A stretch of DNA of 64,000 nt from Mycolicibacterium boenickei (GTDB lineage: Bacteria > Actinomycetota > Actinomycetes > Mycobacteriales > Mycobacteriaceae). The DNA lies in assembly GCF_010731295.1 (NCBI RefSeq), contig NZ_AP022579.1, positions 1,984,001 to 2,048,000 of the forward strand, given 5' to 3'. This document shows, one piece after another, positions 53,587 to 62,963 of the stretch (its first letter is position 1; the number at the start of each line of letters is the position of its first letter). The notes beneath the pieces were generated by a model that saw nothing but the letters and a program-made list of their open reading frames with translations, was not told the DNA's origin and made no database searches. The position numbers and the translations under genes are program-made.

Positions 53587-54680
53587 GCGTTCCGCTCTCA
53601 ATTCTCGACCTGGCGCCGATCAGCGCGGGCAGTGACGCACAGACCGCACTGCGCAACACCGTCGACCTGGCTCGGCACGCCGAACAATGGGGCTTCCAAC
53701 GGTATTGGGTCGCCGAGCACCACTTCGTATCCGTGGCCAGCTCGTCGCCCGCGGTGCTGGTTGGGCAGATCGCCGCGGCCACCGAACGGATCAGGGTGGG
53801 CACCGCGGCGGTGCAACTCGGCCACACGACCGCTGTCGCCGTGGTGGAGAGCTTCGGCACGCTGGCCGCGTTCCACCCCGACCGGATCGATCTCGGCGTG
53901 GGCCGCTCGGGGCAGAAGCGCGCGGAAGCGGTGCGGGACAAGCCCCGTGAGCCCAGGCCGCCGCGGGAATGGCACGAGGTCGACGGAGTGGTGATCCCGG
54001 CGCCCTATGACATCAGCGCGCTGATGCGCGATCCGCGGTTGCGGTCCCGCATGGCGGTGCTGCAGCAACCCGAAGCCGTCACACCGGATTTCGCCGAACA
54101 GGTCGACGACATCCTGGCCATGCTGACCGGCCGGTACCCGGTCGGCACGGCCGTTCCCGGCGCGGGCGCGGGTCTGACCCCGTGGGTGTTCGGCAGCAGC
54201 AAGGGGCAGAGCGCCAGGGTGGCCGCGGCCCGCGGTCTGCCGTTCGTGGCGAGCTACCACATCACCCCGGCCACCGCGCTCGAGGCAATCGAGGTGTACC
54301 GCAACGGATTCACCCCGTCGGAGCACCTGTCCGAGCCCTACGTGGCGGTATCGGCCGACGTGGTGGTGGCCGACGATGAGGCCACCGCGCGATACCTGGC
54401 GTCCAGCTATGGCCATTGGGTGTATTCGATCCGGGCCGGCGGCGGCGCCGCGCCCTACCCCGATCCCGCCGACTGCCAACCGCTGTCCGACGAACAGCTG
54501 GACGTGGTCCGCGACCGTACCGCAACACAATTCGTCGGTGACCCCGACCAGGTGGCCGCGCGGCTGGAGGCCCTGGCGCGGGTCAGCGGGGCCGACGAAC
54601 TCGTCATCACCTCGGTGACGCACCGGCACGAGGACCGGCTGCGCTCGCACCAGCTGATCGCGCAGCGGTGGGGCAGTTAG
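53583..54680 (+). CDS. LLM class flavin-dependent oxidoreductase
   Basis: 365 residues, bacterial luciferase-like barrel. Motifs: PLSILDLAPISAGSDAQTAL, RYWVAEHHF, SSSPAVLVGQIAAATERIRV, and FHPDRIDLGVGRSG, as in the LLM family MsnO8 type. Probably uses FMNH2 or F420H2 on an unknown substrate. Coupled to the GNAT gene; the pairing recurs as an operon signal but its meaning is open. Confidence 0.88.
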   Translation: MSVPLSILDLAPISAGSDAQTALRNTVDLARHAEQWGFQRYWVAEHHFVSVASSSPAVLVGQIAAATERIRVGTAAVQLGHTTAVAVVESFGTLAAFHPDRIDLGVGRSGQKRAEAVRDKPREPRPPREWHEVDGVVIPAPYDISALMRDPRLRSRMAVLQQPEAVTPDFAEQVDDILAMLTGRYPVGTAVPGAGAGLTPWVFGSSKGQSARVAAARGLPFVASYHITPATALEAIEVYRNGFTPSEHLSEPYVAVSADVVVADDEATARYLASSYGHWVYSIRAGGGAAPYPDPADCQPLSDEQLDVVRDRTATQFVGDPDQVAARLEALARVSGADELVITSVTHRHEDRLRSHQLIAQRWGS

Positions 54681-54719
54681 CGGCTAGGCTGGCCCCCGGA
54701 GCTGTCGTCGCCGCTGGGG

Positions 54720-55028
54720 GTGTATTTGCCGAGTCTGCAGGTAATCGTGGGATCGTTGCTGCTGGCCGCGGCTGCGGTGGTGTTCGCGGCCGGGGTGGCT
54801 TTGCGGCTGTTCATCGGTCGCCGGGCGGATTCGGCGGAATCGCGACGACGGATGCACGCATTTCGCCGGACCAAGTTTGCCCGGGTGCTGTTCGGCTCGG
54901 TGTACGACGAGGAAGTGTTCGACCCCGACGAACTCGACCAGATGGTCCTGATGCCGACGATCGTGCTGGCCTGCGGCCTGTGCCTGACCGGGTTCTTCCT
55001 ACTGGGCTACCGGATCCTGCAGCACTAA
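54720..55028 (+). CDS. Small membrane protein, two transmembrane segments
   Basis: 102 residues. Membrane segments at about 8-31 and 78-98 flank a charged loop with RRRMHAFRRTKFARVLFGSV and the acidic EEVFDPDELDQM. GTG start; no ribosome site stands out. No domain recognised. It ends in a 4-bp convergent overlap with the metallo-hydrolase gene. Confidence 0.65.
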   Translation: MYLPSLQVIVGSLLLAAAAVVFAAGVALRLFIGRRADSAESRRRMHAFRRTKFARVLFGSVYDEEVFDPDELDQMVLMPTIVLACGLCLTGFFLLGYRILQH

Positions 55029-55759
55029 GCGTGCCGGGCGGCCGCGGCGGAGGCGGCATCGGTGATCGAGCCGCGCCACACAGGCCCGTGCCCGGGCAGC
55101 ATCACCTCGGCCTCGACGGCGGCCAGCGTCTTCAGGCTGGACAGGCAGCCTGCCTCGTCGTGGTTGAACAGCGCCGGGAGCAGTGTCGGCCCGGTGGTCC
55201 GCAGCAGCGGATGCCCGGTGACCAGGGCGTCACCGCTGACCAGAACCCCGTCGACGATGAACGAGCAGTGCCCGCCGGTGTGCCCGGGGGTGGGCACCGG
55301 GATGGGCTTGCCCGGGAGGTCGTCGGTGCCGGTCAGGGCCTGAGCGGTCGGGATGCCGGCGTGGTTCATCCCGCCCTTGGCGGTGATGGTGGCCGCCCAC
55401 TTCAGCCAGCGGGGCTGCCAGATGTTGCGCACGACATCGGCGGGAGCGGCCTGCTCGAGGTACTCACGCTTGGTGTGCCCGAGTTCGGTGGCGTGGCAAA
55501 AGACCGGTGTGCCATGGGTTTTCGCCAGCCAGATGGCGGTTCCGAAGTGGTCGATGTGGGCGTGGGTCAGAAGCACGGCGGCGATGTCGTCGATGGTGAA
55601 GCCGAGCTGGCGGACCGAACCGATGACGTCCTCGCGCTGTCCCGGGAACCCGGCGTCGATCAGCATCACCCGGTCCCCGTCGGTCACCAGCGTCCAGTTG
55701 ACCAAGTCGGTTTGGGCGAAGTGCACATGCTCGGTGATCGCGCTCAGGGCTGCTGCCAT
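55025..55759 (-). CDS. Metallo-beta-lactamase fold hydrolase
   Basis: 244 residues. Zinc motif HxHxDH as THAHIDHFG (H66, H68, D70, H71), LIDAGFPGQ, the TPGHTGGHC His, and [11 protein letters not shown] glyoxalase-II-like or generic MBL hydrolase; substrate unknown. In mycobacteria a gene of this type lies beside fgd1. Divergent from fgd1 with 35 bp between them. Confidence 0.9.
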   Translation of the reverse strand: MAAALSAITEHVHFAQTDLVNWTLVTDGDRVMLIDAGFPGQREDVIGSVRQLGFTIDDIAAVLLTHAHIDHFGTAIWLAKTHGTPVFCHATELGHTKREYLEQAAPADVVRNIWQPRWLKWAATITAKGGMNHAGIPTAQALTGTDDLPGKPIPVPTPGHTGGHCSFIVDGVLVSGDALVTGHPLLRTTGPTLLPALFNHDEAGCLSSLKTLAAVEAEVMLPGHGPVWRGSITDAASAAAARHA

Positions 55760-55794
55760 GTCGCGAGTTTATGGGGAGGAGTAGAAACGAACCC

Positions 55795-56805
55795 GTGGCT
55801 GAACTGAAACTGGGATATAAGGCATCGGCGGAGCAGTTCGCGCCCCGGGAACTCGTCGAGCTGGCGGTGCTGGCCGAAGCGGCAGGGATGGACAGCGCGA
55901 CGGTCAGCGACCATTTCCAGCCCTGGCGGCACGAGGGCGGGCATGCGCCGTTCTCGCTGGCCTGGATGACGGCGGTGGGCGAGCGCACCGAGCGGTTGGT
56001 GTTGGGTACGTCGGTGCTGACGCCGACGTTCCGGTACAACCCGGCGGTGATCGCGCAGGCGTTCGCGACCATGGGGTGTCTGTACCCGGGCCGGATCTTC
56101 CTCGGGGTGGGCACCGGTGAGGCGCTCAACGAGATCGCCACCGGGTACATCGGCGAGTGGCCGGAGTTCAAGGAGCGCTTCGCCCGGCTGCGCGAGTCGG
56201 TCAAGCTCATGCGCGAGCTGTGGGTGGGCGACCGCGTCGATTTCGACGGGGAGTACTACAAGCTCAAGGGCGCCTCGATCTACGACGTGCCCGAGGGCGG
56301 CATCCCGGTCTACATCGCCGCCGGTGGGCCGGTGGTGGCCAAGTACGCCGGCCGGGCGGGTGACGGGTTCATCTGCACCTCGGGCAAGGGCGAGGAGCTG
56401 TACAAGGACAAGCTCATCCCCGCCGTGAAGGAAGGTGCGGAGGCCGCCGGGCGCAATGCCGACGACATCGATCGGATGATCGAGATCAAGATCTCCTACG
56501 ATCCCGACCCCAAGCTGGCCTTGGAGAACACCCGCTTCTGGGCGCCGCTGTCGCTGACCCCGGAGCAGAAGCACTCGATCGACGACCCGATCGAGATGGA
56601 GAAGGCCGCCGACGCCCTGCCCATCGAGCAGGTCGCCAAGCGCTGGATCGTCGCGTCGGATCCCGACGAGGCGGTCGAGAAGGTCGGCCAGTACGTCAAG
56701 TGGGGCCTGAACCACCTGGTGTTCCACGCACCCGGGCACGACCAGCGCCGGTTCCTCGACCTGTTCAAGAAGGACCTGGAGCCCCGGCTCCGCAAGCTGG
56801 GTTAG
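55795..56805 (+). CDS. fgd1: F420-dependent glucose-6-phosphate dehydrogenase
   Basis: Oxidises glucose-6-phosphate to 6-phosphogluconolactone with F420, generating F420H2 for other enzymes, including those that activate nitroimidazole prodrugs. 336 residues, identical in length to M. tuberculosis Fgd1. [57 protein letters not shown] and [11 protein letters not shown] are near-verbatim family segments. GTG 55795 gives the known start; the frame opens at 55771. GGGGAGGAG lies upstream. Followed by an inverted-repeat element. Confidence 0.97.
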   Translation: MAELKLGYKASAEQFAPRELVELAVLAEAAGMDSATVSDHFQPWRHEGGHAPFSLAWMTAVGERTERLVLGTSVLTPTFRYNPAVIAQAFATMGCLYPGRIFLGVGTGEALNEIATGYIGEWPEFKERFARLRESVKLMRELWVGDRVDFDGEYYKLKGASIYDVPEGGIPVYIAAGGPVVAKYAGRAGDGFICTSGKGEELYKDKLIPAVKEGAEAAGRNADDIDRMIEIKISYDPDPKLALENTRFWAPLSLTPEQKHSIDDPIEMEKAADALPIEQVAKRWIVASDPDEAVEKVGQYVKWGLNHLVFHAPGHDQRRFLDLFKKDLEPRLRKLG

Positions 56806-56823
56806 CGACGCGTTTTCCTGCAC

Positions 56824-56952
56824 CGCGAGTGTGCGTGTCTGCACCTCGCCACGCCGCATTTATCCGACACCGTGCGCACGCTCGTGCTCTGCGAGGGTGC
56901 GCGTGATGCCGGCAATTATGGGCGTGTTGACCAGCAGACACGCACCCTCGCG
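56824..56952. repeat. Long inverted repeat between convergent fgd1 and GntR gene
   Basis: CGCGAGTGTGCGTGTCTGC (56824-56842) pairs with GCAGACACGCACCCTCGCG (56934-56952), 18 of 19 positions. A shorter internal pair CGCACGCTCG (56875-56884) / CGAGGGTGCG (56892-56901) has the same core, one mismatch. The whole could fold into a cruciform or RNA hairpin. A related element lies at 16720-16795. Confidence 0.75.
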
Positions 56953-56965
56953 GGGCAAGGCACGG

Positions 56966-57727
56966 TCAGGCACTGCTCACTGACCGCTGCACCGCCCCGA
57001 CACTGCCGTGGCTGGTGGCGGTGAGCCGGACCCGGTCGGCGCGGAACAGGTCGTAGGCGTACTCGAACGGCACGCCACCGGTGTCGCGGGTGATGCGCGT
57101 GATCGCCAAAAGCGGTTTGCGGTGGGCGATGTCGAGCCATTGCGCCTCGCGGGGGCTGGCGCTCACCACTTCGATGGTCTCGGTGGTGACCGCTGGCGTC
57201 AGCCCGTACCGCACCCGCACCAGCTCATAGAGTGAACCGCCGAGCGGTTGTTCCAGCAGGTCCTCCATGTGCTCGGCCACGAAGCAGGCCAGATCCACCG
57301 ACAGCGGCACCCCGTCGGCGAAGCGCAACCGCCGGACCGTGAAAATCTCCGTCCCATCATCGATTTCGAGTGCCCGCGCCTCGACCTGCGTCGCCGGCCT
57401 GCGGTCGGTGGCCAGGACCCGGGTGGCGCTGCTGTGACCGCCGCTGTGTAACCGGGCGGGAAGCCCGGCCAGCTCGGCAGCGTTGCGTTCCACCACGTCG
57501 GCACGAACGAACGTGCCGCCGTTGCGCCCGGTCCGGCGCTCCAGCACGCCGGCCTGGCTCAGCGGCAACAGCGCGCTGCGCAGCGTGGACCGCGACACCG
57601 CGAAACTCTCCGCCATCTCGCGCTCGGTGCCCAGCCGCGAGCCCGGCCGCAGGGTGCCCACGGCCAGCATGGACAGGATGCGCCTGCGCACGTCCTCGGC
57701 GACAGGGCCGCCCGGGGTCTGGGACAT
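56966..57727 (-). CDS. GntR family regulator (HutC/UTRA subfamily)
   Basis: 253 residues. N-terminal GntR winged helix (about 8-75: VAEDVRRRILSMLAVGTLRP, TEREMAESFAVSRSTLRSAL, LSQAGVLERRTGRNGGTFV) and C-terminal UTRA ligand domain (about 95-245: FTVRRLRFADGVPLSVDLAC, LLAITRITRDTGGVPFEYAY). Divergent from the permease-aminotransferase pair, 243 bp away; probably their regulator. ATG 57727 chosen over the frame start at 57775. Confidence 0.88.
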   Translation of the reverse strand: MSQTPGGPVAEDVRRRILSMLAVGTLRPGSRLGTEREMAESFAVSRSTLRSALLPLSQAGVLERRTGRNGGTFVRADVVERNAAELAGLPARLHSGGHSSATRVLATDRRPATQVEARALEIDDGTEIFTVRRLRFADGVPLSVDLACFVAEHMEDLLEQPLGGSLYELVRVRYGLTPAVTTETIEVVSASPREAQWLDIAHRKPLLAITRITRDTGGVPFEYAYDLFRADRVRLTATSHGSVGAVQRSVSSA

Positions 57728-57926
57728 ATCCCGAGTGTGAACCAAATCGAGCACGCGGAGCAGACCAAAAGCCACCGATTAACCTGGCCGTTGCACGATT
57801 CCCAGGTTCGAAACATGTTGGCAACAAAGGTCCTGAGCCGCAACGATTTTCGAGTTGCCCGATGATCTGGGCGGGATAACAATGTGCTGCGTCGCACTAC
57901 AAAGCCGTCGTCGACGCCACCAATCA

Positions 57927-57941
57927 GACCAAATAGTGGTC
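57927..57941. promoter_or_regulatory. Inverted repeat GACCA-N5-TGGTC, candidate GntR operator
   Basis: Perfect 5-bp arms, 29 bp upstream of the permease ATG. The left part CAGACCAAA recurs at 57761-57769 near the GntR gene start, suggesting two sites in the 243-bp divergent interval. Nothing else was recognised in that interval. Confidence 0.45.
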
Positions 57942-57970
57942 CGAAAACCGTCCGTCAGTGAGGACCCGCA

Positions 57971-59527
57971 ATGAGCGAGATCATCGATCCGCCGGCACCG
58001 TCCGGCGCCTCCATCCAACGCCTCAAACCCAACGCCGTGGGACTGGTCGGCGTGCTGTTCATGGCGGTCGCCACGGCCGCTCCCATCACCGCCATGGTCG
58101 GCAACGTGCCGATCGCGGTCGGCTTCGGCAACGGTGCCTACGCGCCCGCCGGATACTTCGTCGCCACCATCGTGCTGACCCTGTTCGCCATCGGCTATGC
58201 GGCGATGAGCAAGCACATCACCGCCACCGGTGCCTTCTACGGCTACATCTCGCACGGCCTGGGGCGCGTCGTCGGCCTGGGTGCGGGGTTCCTCACCGCG
58301 CTGGCCTACATGGTGTTCGAGGCCTCCCTAATCGGCATCTTCTCGTTCTTCGGCAACGACCTGTTCAAGTCGTTCTTCAACGTCGACGTGCCGTGGGTGA
58401 TCTTCGCGGTCGTGATGCTGGCGGTGAACGCCGTGCTGACCTATTTCGACATCAATCTGGCGGCCAAGGTGCTCGGGGTGTTCCTGATCACCGAGATCAT
58501 CATGCTGGCCATGATGGCGCTGTCGGTGGTGTTCACCGGTGGCGGCCCGCAGGGCTGGTCGCTGGGATCGCTCAACCCGCTCAACGGTTTCCAGAGCCTC
58601 TCCGGTGAGGTGGCCGGTGTCGACGGCAGCATGATCACCGTCGCCGGATCGGCCGGCGTCGGCCTGTTCTTCGCGTTCTGGTCGTGGGTGGGTTTCGAGT
58701 CCAGCGCGATGTACGGCGAAGAGTCGCGAAACCCCAAGAAGATCATCCCGATTGCGGTGATCTCGTCGGTCGTCGGCATCGGCGCGTTCTACGTTCTGGT
58801 GTCCTGGCTGGCGATCGTCGGTACTGGTCCGCAGAATGCGATTGCGCTGGCGCAGGATTCGTCCACGGCGGGTGACATCTTCTTCACCCCGGTGCAGCAG
58901 CATCTGGGTGAGTGGGCGGTCGACATGTTCAAGATCCTGTTGATGACAGGCTCGTTCGCCTGCGGCATGGCCTTCCACAACTGCGCCGCACGCTACCTCT
59001 ACGCCATCGGCCGGGAGAACGTCATCCCCGGCATGCGCAAGACCATCGGTGCCACCCACCCGGTGCACGGCTCACCGCACATCGCCGGATTCGTGCAGAC
59101 CGGTTTCGCGACCGCGGTGGTGATGTTCTTCGACATCACCGGGCGCGACCCCTACACCGGGCTCTACGGCCTCATGGCGTTGCTGGGCACCACGGCCATC
59201 ATGATCGTTCAGGCCCTGGCGGCGTTCTCGGTGATCTCGTTCTTCCACGTGCAGAAGCGCCATCCCGAGACCGCGAACTGGTTCACCACGTTCCTGGCGC
59301 CGCTGCTGGGTGGGGTGGGCATGCTCTACGTCATCTACCTGCTCGCCAAGAACGCATCGTTTGCTGCGGGTTCGGCCGCGTCGGACTGGATCTTCACCTC
59401 GATCCCGTATGTTGTCGGCATCGCCGGACTCGGTGGCGTGCTGTGGGCGCTGTTCCTGAAATTCAGGGATCCGCAACGCTATTCCGATCTGGGGCGCACA
59501 GTGTTGGAGGAAGCGCACGAACGCTGA
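57971..59527 (+). CDS. APC family amino acid/amine permease
   Basis: 518 residues with twelve hydrophobic segments. APC signature GLVGVLFMAVATAAPITAMV in TM1, the consensus FWSWVGFESSAMYGEESRNP of TM6, and KKIIPIAVISSVVG. Imports an amino acid or amine by proton symport. Followed by a class III aminotransferase after 15 bp, so the imported compound is probably its substrate (inference). Divergent from the GntR regulator. Confidence 0.92.
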   Translation: MSEIIDPPAPSGASIQRLKPNAVGLVGVLFMAVATAAPITAMVGNVPIAVGFGNGAYAPAGYFVATIVLTLFAIGYAAMSKHITATGAFYGYISHGLGRVVGLGAGFLTALAYMVFEASLIGIFSFFGNDLFKSFFNVDVPWVIFAVVMLAVNAVLTYFDINLAAKVLGVFLITEIIMLAMMALSVVFTGGGPQGWSLGSLNPLNGFQSLSGEVAGVDGSMITVAGSAGVGLFFAFWSWVGFESSAMYGEESRNPKKIIPIAVISSVVGIGAFYVLVSWLAIVGTGPQNAIALAQDSSTAGDIFFTPVQQHLGEWAVDMFKILLMTGSFACGMAFHNCAARYLYAIGRENVIPGMRKTIGATHPVHGSPHIAGFVQTGFATAVVMFFDITGRDPYTGLYGLMALLGTTAIMIVQALAAFSVISFFHVQKRHPETANWFTTFLAPLLGGVGMLYVIYLLAKNASFAAGSAASDWIFTSIPYVVGIAGLGGVLWALFLKFRDPQRYSDLGRTVLEEAHER

Positions 59528-59542
59528 ACGGGGGCCGCGGGT

Positions 59543-60865
59543 ATGAGTTTTTCCAACATCATGGACTCCAACAGCTATTCGGGCGGTGTGCCGACCGATC
59601 CCGACAGCGCGGAGTTGATCTCAGCCCGTGAACGCATGCTGGGCCCGGCGTACCGGCTGTTCTACGAACGGCCGGTGCACCTGGTCCGGGGCAGCGGCAG
59701 CCACCTGTTCGACGCCGACGGCGAACGCTATCTCGACGCCTACAACAACGTGGTCAGTGTCGGGCACTGCCACCCACGCGTGGTCGCCGCCCTCACCCGC
59801 CAGGCCGAGACGCTCAACACCCACACCCGGTACCTGCACGACGGCATCGTGGCGTACTCGGAGCGGTTGTTGGCCACGCTCGGCGGCGAAGTGGACCAGG
59901 TGATGTATGCCTGCACCGGCTCGGAGGCCAACGATCTGGCCCTGCGGGTCGCCCAGATGCACACCGGGGCCCGCGGCGTGATCGTCACCCGCGACGCCTA
60001 CCACGGCAATACCGAAGCAGTGACGGCCATTTCACCGTCGATCGGCGGCGCCACCATCATCGGTCCACATGTGCGCACCGTGGCCGCGCCGGACAGCTAC
60101 CGCGCGGACGGCGAGGTGGCGGAGCGGTTCCTGGCCGACGTGGCCGCCGCGATCGACGACCTGAAGGCGGCCGGGCACGGGCTGAGCTGCCTGGTCGTCG
60201 ACACCTTCTTCTCCTCCGACGGCATCTATCCCGACCCCTCGGTGCTGGCGCCCGCGGTGGCGGCGGTGCGCGCGGCGGGCGGGGTGTTCATCGCCGACGA
60301 GGTGCAGCCCGGGTTCGGCCGCACCGGGGAGGCGATGTGGGGCTTCACCCGCCACGGCGTCGTGCCCGACCTGGTCACCATGGGCAAGCCGATGGCCAAC
60401 GGGTTGCCGGTGGCCGCGATGGCCGCCCGCAGTGAGGTGCTCGGGGCGTTCGCCCGCGAGGTGCCGTACTTCAACACGTTCGGCGGTAACCCGGTGTCGA
60501 TGGCCGCCGCGGGCGCGGTGCTCGACGTCATCGAGGACGAGAAGCTGATGGACAACGCGGCTCGGGTGGGCGCCGCCTTACGTGACGAGATCAGCCGGAT
60601 CGCCGCCGAGAACCCACGCATCGGCGACGTCCGTGGCGCCGGGCTCTACGTCGGTGTCGAGCTGGTGACCGACCCCGAGCTCAAGACTCCCGACCGCGCG
60701 GGGGCCCACGACCTGGTCAACGCGATGCGCGACCGCAAGGTGCTGATCTCGGTCTGCGGGTCCGACGGCAACGTCCTCAAGGTGCGCCCGCCGTTGGTGT
60801 TCTCGGACAGTGACGTGGACTGGTTCTGCACGGAATTTGCGGGGGCGGTGGCGGCGCTGGGTTGA
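59543..60865 (+). CDS. Class III PLP-dependent aminotransferase (AGXT2/ethanolamine-phosphate lyase-like)
   Basis: 440 residues. LDAYNNVVSVGHCHPRVVAA, THTRYLHDGIV, CTGSEANDLALRVAQ, the Asp motif VFIADEVQPGFGRTG and the PLP Lys in VTMGKPMANGLPVAA. The NNV..GHCHP and RYLHD segments are those of the alanine-glyoxylate aminotransferase 2/phosphoethanolamine phospho-lyase group rather than GABA transaminase. Either transamination or phospho-lyase activity is possible. Operon with the permease. Confidence 0.88.
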   Translation: MSFSNIMDSNSYSGGVPTDPDSAELISARERMLGPAYRLFYERPVHLVRGSGSHLFDADGERYLDAYNNVVSVGHCHPRVVAALTRQAETLNTHTRYLHDGIVAYSERLLATLGGEVDQVMYACTGSEANDLALRVAQMHTGARGVIVTRDAYHGNTEAVTAISPSIGGATIIGPHVRTVAAPDSYRADGEVAERFLADVAAAIDDLKAAGHGLSCLVVDTFFSSDGIYPDPSVLAPAVAAVRAAGGVFIADEVQPGFGRTGEAMWGFTRHGVVPDLVTMGKPMANGLPVAAMAARSEVLGAFAREVPYFNTFGGNPVSMAAAGAVLDVIEDEKLMDNAARVGAALRDEISRIAAENPRIGDVRGAGLYVGVELVTDPELKTPDRAGAHDLVNAMRDRKVLISVCGSDGNVLKVRPPLVFSDSDVDWFCTEFAGAVAALG

Positions 60866-60884
60866 TCTAGGGAATGCTGGAGCG

Positions 60885-62963
60885 GTGCCGGATGGAAACA
60901 TCGCGACCGCGATCTACATAGCCTCACCCGAAGGTGACACCGGCAAGTCGACGATTGCACTGGGCATCCTGCATCGGCTTGCCGCGACCGTGCCCAGGGT
61001 GGGGGTGTTCCGCCCCATCACCCGCCTCGGTGAGGATCGCGACTACATCCTCGAACTGCTGCTGGCCGGCACCACCGCGGGACTCAGCTACGACGACTGC
61101 GTCGGAGTCAGCTACCAGCAGGTGCACGAGGACCCCGACGTCGCCATCGCCGACATCGTCGACCGGTTCCACCGGGTGGCCGAGCAGTGCGACGCCGTGC
61201 TGATCGTGGGCAGCGACTACACCGATGTCGCCACCCCCAGCGAGCTGAGTATGAATGCGCGGATCGCGGTCAACCTGGGTGCACCCGTGGTGCTCGCGGT
61301 CAAAGCCGCCGACCGCACACCCGACGAGGTCGCCCATGTGGTCGAGGTGTGTCTGGCCGAGTTGAACCACCAACATGCGCACGCCGCTGCGGTGGTGGCC
61401 AACCGGTGCGACCCCGCGCAGCTGACCGCCGTGGCTGCGGCGCTCAAACCGCTCGGTCCGCCCGCCTACGTGCTGCCCGAAGAGCCGCTGCTGGTGGCGC
61501 CGTCGGTGGCCGAACTGCAGGTGGCGGTGGACGGCAACCTGATCGCCGGAGACCCGGAGCTGATGTCGCGCGAGGCGATGGGGGTGCTGGTGGCGGGCAT
61601 GACCGCCGAGCACGTGCTGGAACGGCTGACCGAGGGCGTCGCCGTGGTGACCCCGGGCGACCGGTCGGACGTGGTGCTGGCCGTGGTGAGCGCCCATGCC
61701 GCGGAAGGATTTCCGTCGCTGTCCTGCATCATCCTCAACGGCGGGCTCGAGCTGCATCCGGCCATCGCATCGCTCGTGGAGGGGTTGGGGCTGCGGCTGC
61801 CCATCGTTGCCACCGAGTACGGAACCTTCGAGACCGCGAGCCGGGTCGCCGGCGCCCGAGGCAGGGTCACCGCGAAATCGCAGCGCAAGATCGACACCGC
61901 GCTCGCGCTGATGGACAAACACGTCGACGTCAACGATCTGCTCGCACAGCTGAGCATCCCGATTCCCGCGGTCACCACGCCGCAGATGTTCACCTACCAA
62001 CTGCTCGACCAGGCCCGCTCCGACCGCAAGCGCATCGTGCTGCCGGAAGGTACCGATGACCGCATCCTCAAGGCCGCGGGCCGGCTGCTGCAACACGAGG
62101 TGGCCGAGCTGACCATCCTCGGCGAGGAAAACCAGATTCGTTCCCGGGCAGCAGAACTCGGGGTGAACATCGACGCGGCCGTGGTTCTCGATCCGCGCAC
62201 CAGCGCATTGTGCGACCAGTTCGCCGAGCAGTATGCCGAGTTGCGCCGCAAGAAGGGCGTGACGGTCGAGCAGGCCCGCGAGATCATCCACGACGTCTCG
62301 TACTTCGGCACCATGCTGGTGCACAACGAGATGGTCGACGGCATGGTGTCGGGCGCCGCCCACACCACGGCGCACACCGTGCGCCCGGCCTTCGAGATCA
62401 TCCGCACCGCGCCGGGGATCTCGACGGTGTCGAGCATCTTCCTGATGTGTCTGGCCGACCGGGTGCTGGCGTACGGCGACTGCGCGATCGTGCCCGATCC
62501 GACCTCGGAGCAACTCGCCGACATCGCGATCTCCTCGGCGCGCACCGCCGCGCAGTTCGGTATCGACCCGCGGGTGGCCATGCTGTCCTACTCCACGGGC
62601 ACCTCGGGCACCGGCGCCGACGTCGACAAGGTCCGGGCCGCAACCGAATTGGTGCGGCAGCGGGAACCCGAACTGTTGGTCGAGGGGCCGATCCAGTACG
62701 ACGCCGCGGTGGAGCCGTCCGTGGCCGCCACCAAGATGCCCGATTCGGCCGTGGCCGGGCGGGCCACGGTGCTGATCTTTCCCGATCTCAACACCGGCAA
62801 CAACACCTACAAGGCCGTGCAACGGAGCGCAGGCGCGATCGCGATAGGTCCGGTGCTGCAGGGCCTCAACAAGCCGGTCAACGATCTGTCCAGAGGGGCG
62901 CTGGTGGAGGACATCGTGAACACCGTGGCGATCACGGCGATTCAGGCGCAGGGGTGTAAATGA
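60885..62963 (+). CDS. pta: Phosphate acetyltransferase (long form with DRTGG domain)
   Basis: Interconverts acetyl-CoA and acetyl phosphate. 692 residues: N-terminal P-loop/BioD-like domain ([17 protein letters not shown]), DRTGG domain (about 215-330), and the catalytic Pta domain (about 370-690; [67 protein letters not shown]). GTG 60885 fits the length; the upstream in-frame region to 60810 overlaps the aminotransferase. The stop overlaps ackA by 4 bp. Confidence 0.95.
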   Translation: MPDGNIATAIYIASPEGDTGKSTIALGILHRLAATVPRVGVFRPITRLGEDRDYILELLLAGTTAGLSYDDCVGVSYQQVHEDPDVAIADIVDRFHRVAEQCDAVLIVGSDYTDVATPSELSMNARIAVNLGAPVVLAVKAADRTPDEVAHVVEVCLAELNHQHAHAAAVVANRCDPAQLTAVAAALKPLGPPAYVLPEEPLLVAPSVAELQVAVDGNLIAGDPELMSREAMGVLVAGMTAEHVLERLTEGVAVVTPGDRSDVVLAVVSAHAAEGFPSLSCIILNGGLELHPAIASLVEGLGLRLPIVATEYGTFETASRVAGARGRVTAKSQRKIDTALALMDKHVDVNDLLAQLSIPIPAVTTPQMFTYQLLDQARSDRKRIVLPEGTDDRILKAAGRLLQHEVAELTILGEENQIRSRAAELGVNIDAAVVLDPRTSALCDQFAEQYAELRRKKGVTVEQAREIIHDVSYFGTMLVHNEMVDGMVSGAAHTTAHTVRPAFEIIRTAPGISTVSSIFLMCLADRVLAYGDCAIVPDPTSEQLADIAISSARTAAQFGIDPRVAMLSYSTGTSGTGADVDKVRAATELVRQREPELLVEGPIQYDAAVEPSVAATKMPDSAVAGRATVLIFPDLNTGNNTYKAVQRSAGAIAIGPVLQGLNKPVNDLSRGALVEDIVNTVAITAIQAQGCK

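Noticed and set aside
60924..62822. 632-codon open frame antisense to pta
   Set aside because: Shadow of the pta reading frame; no motif, no ribosome site.
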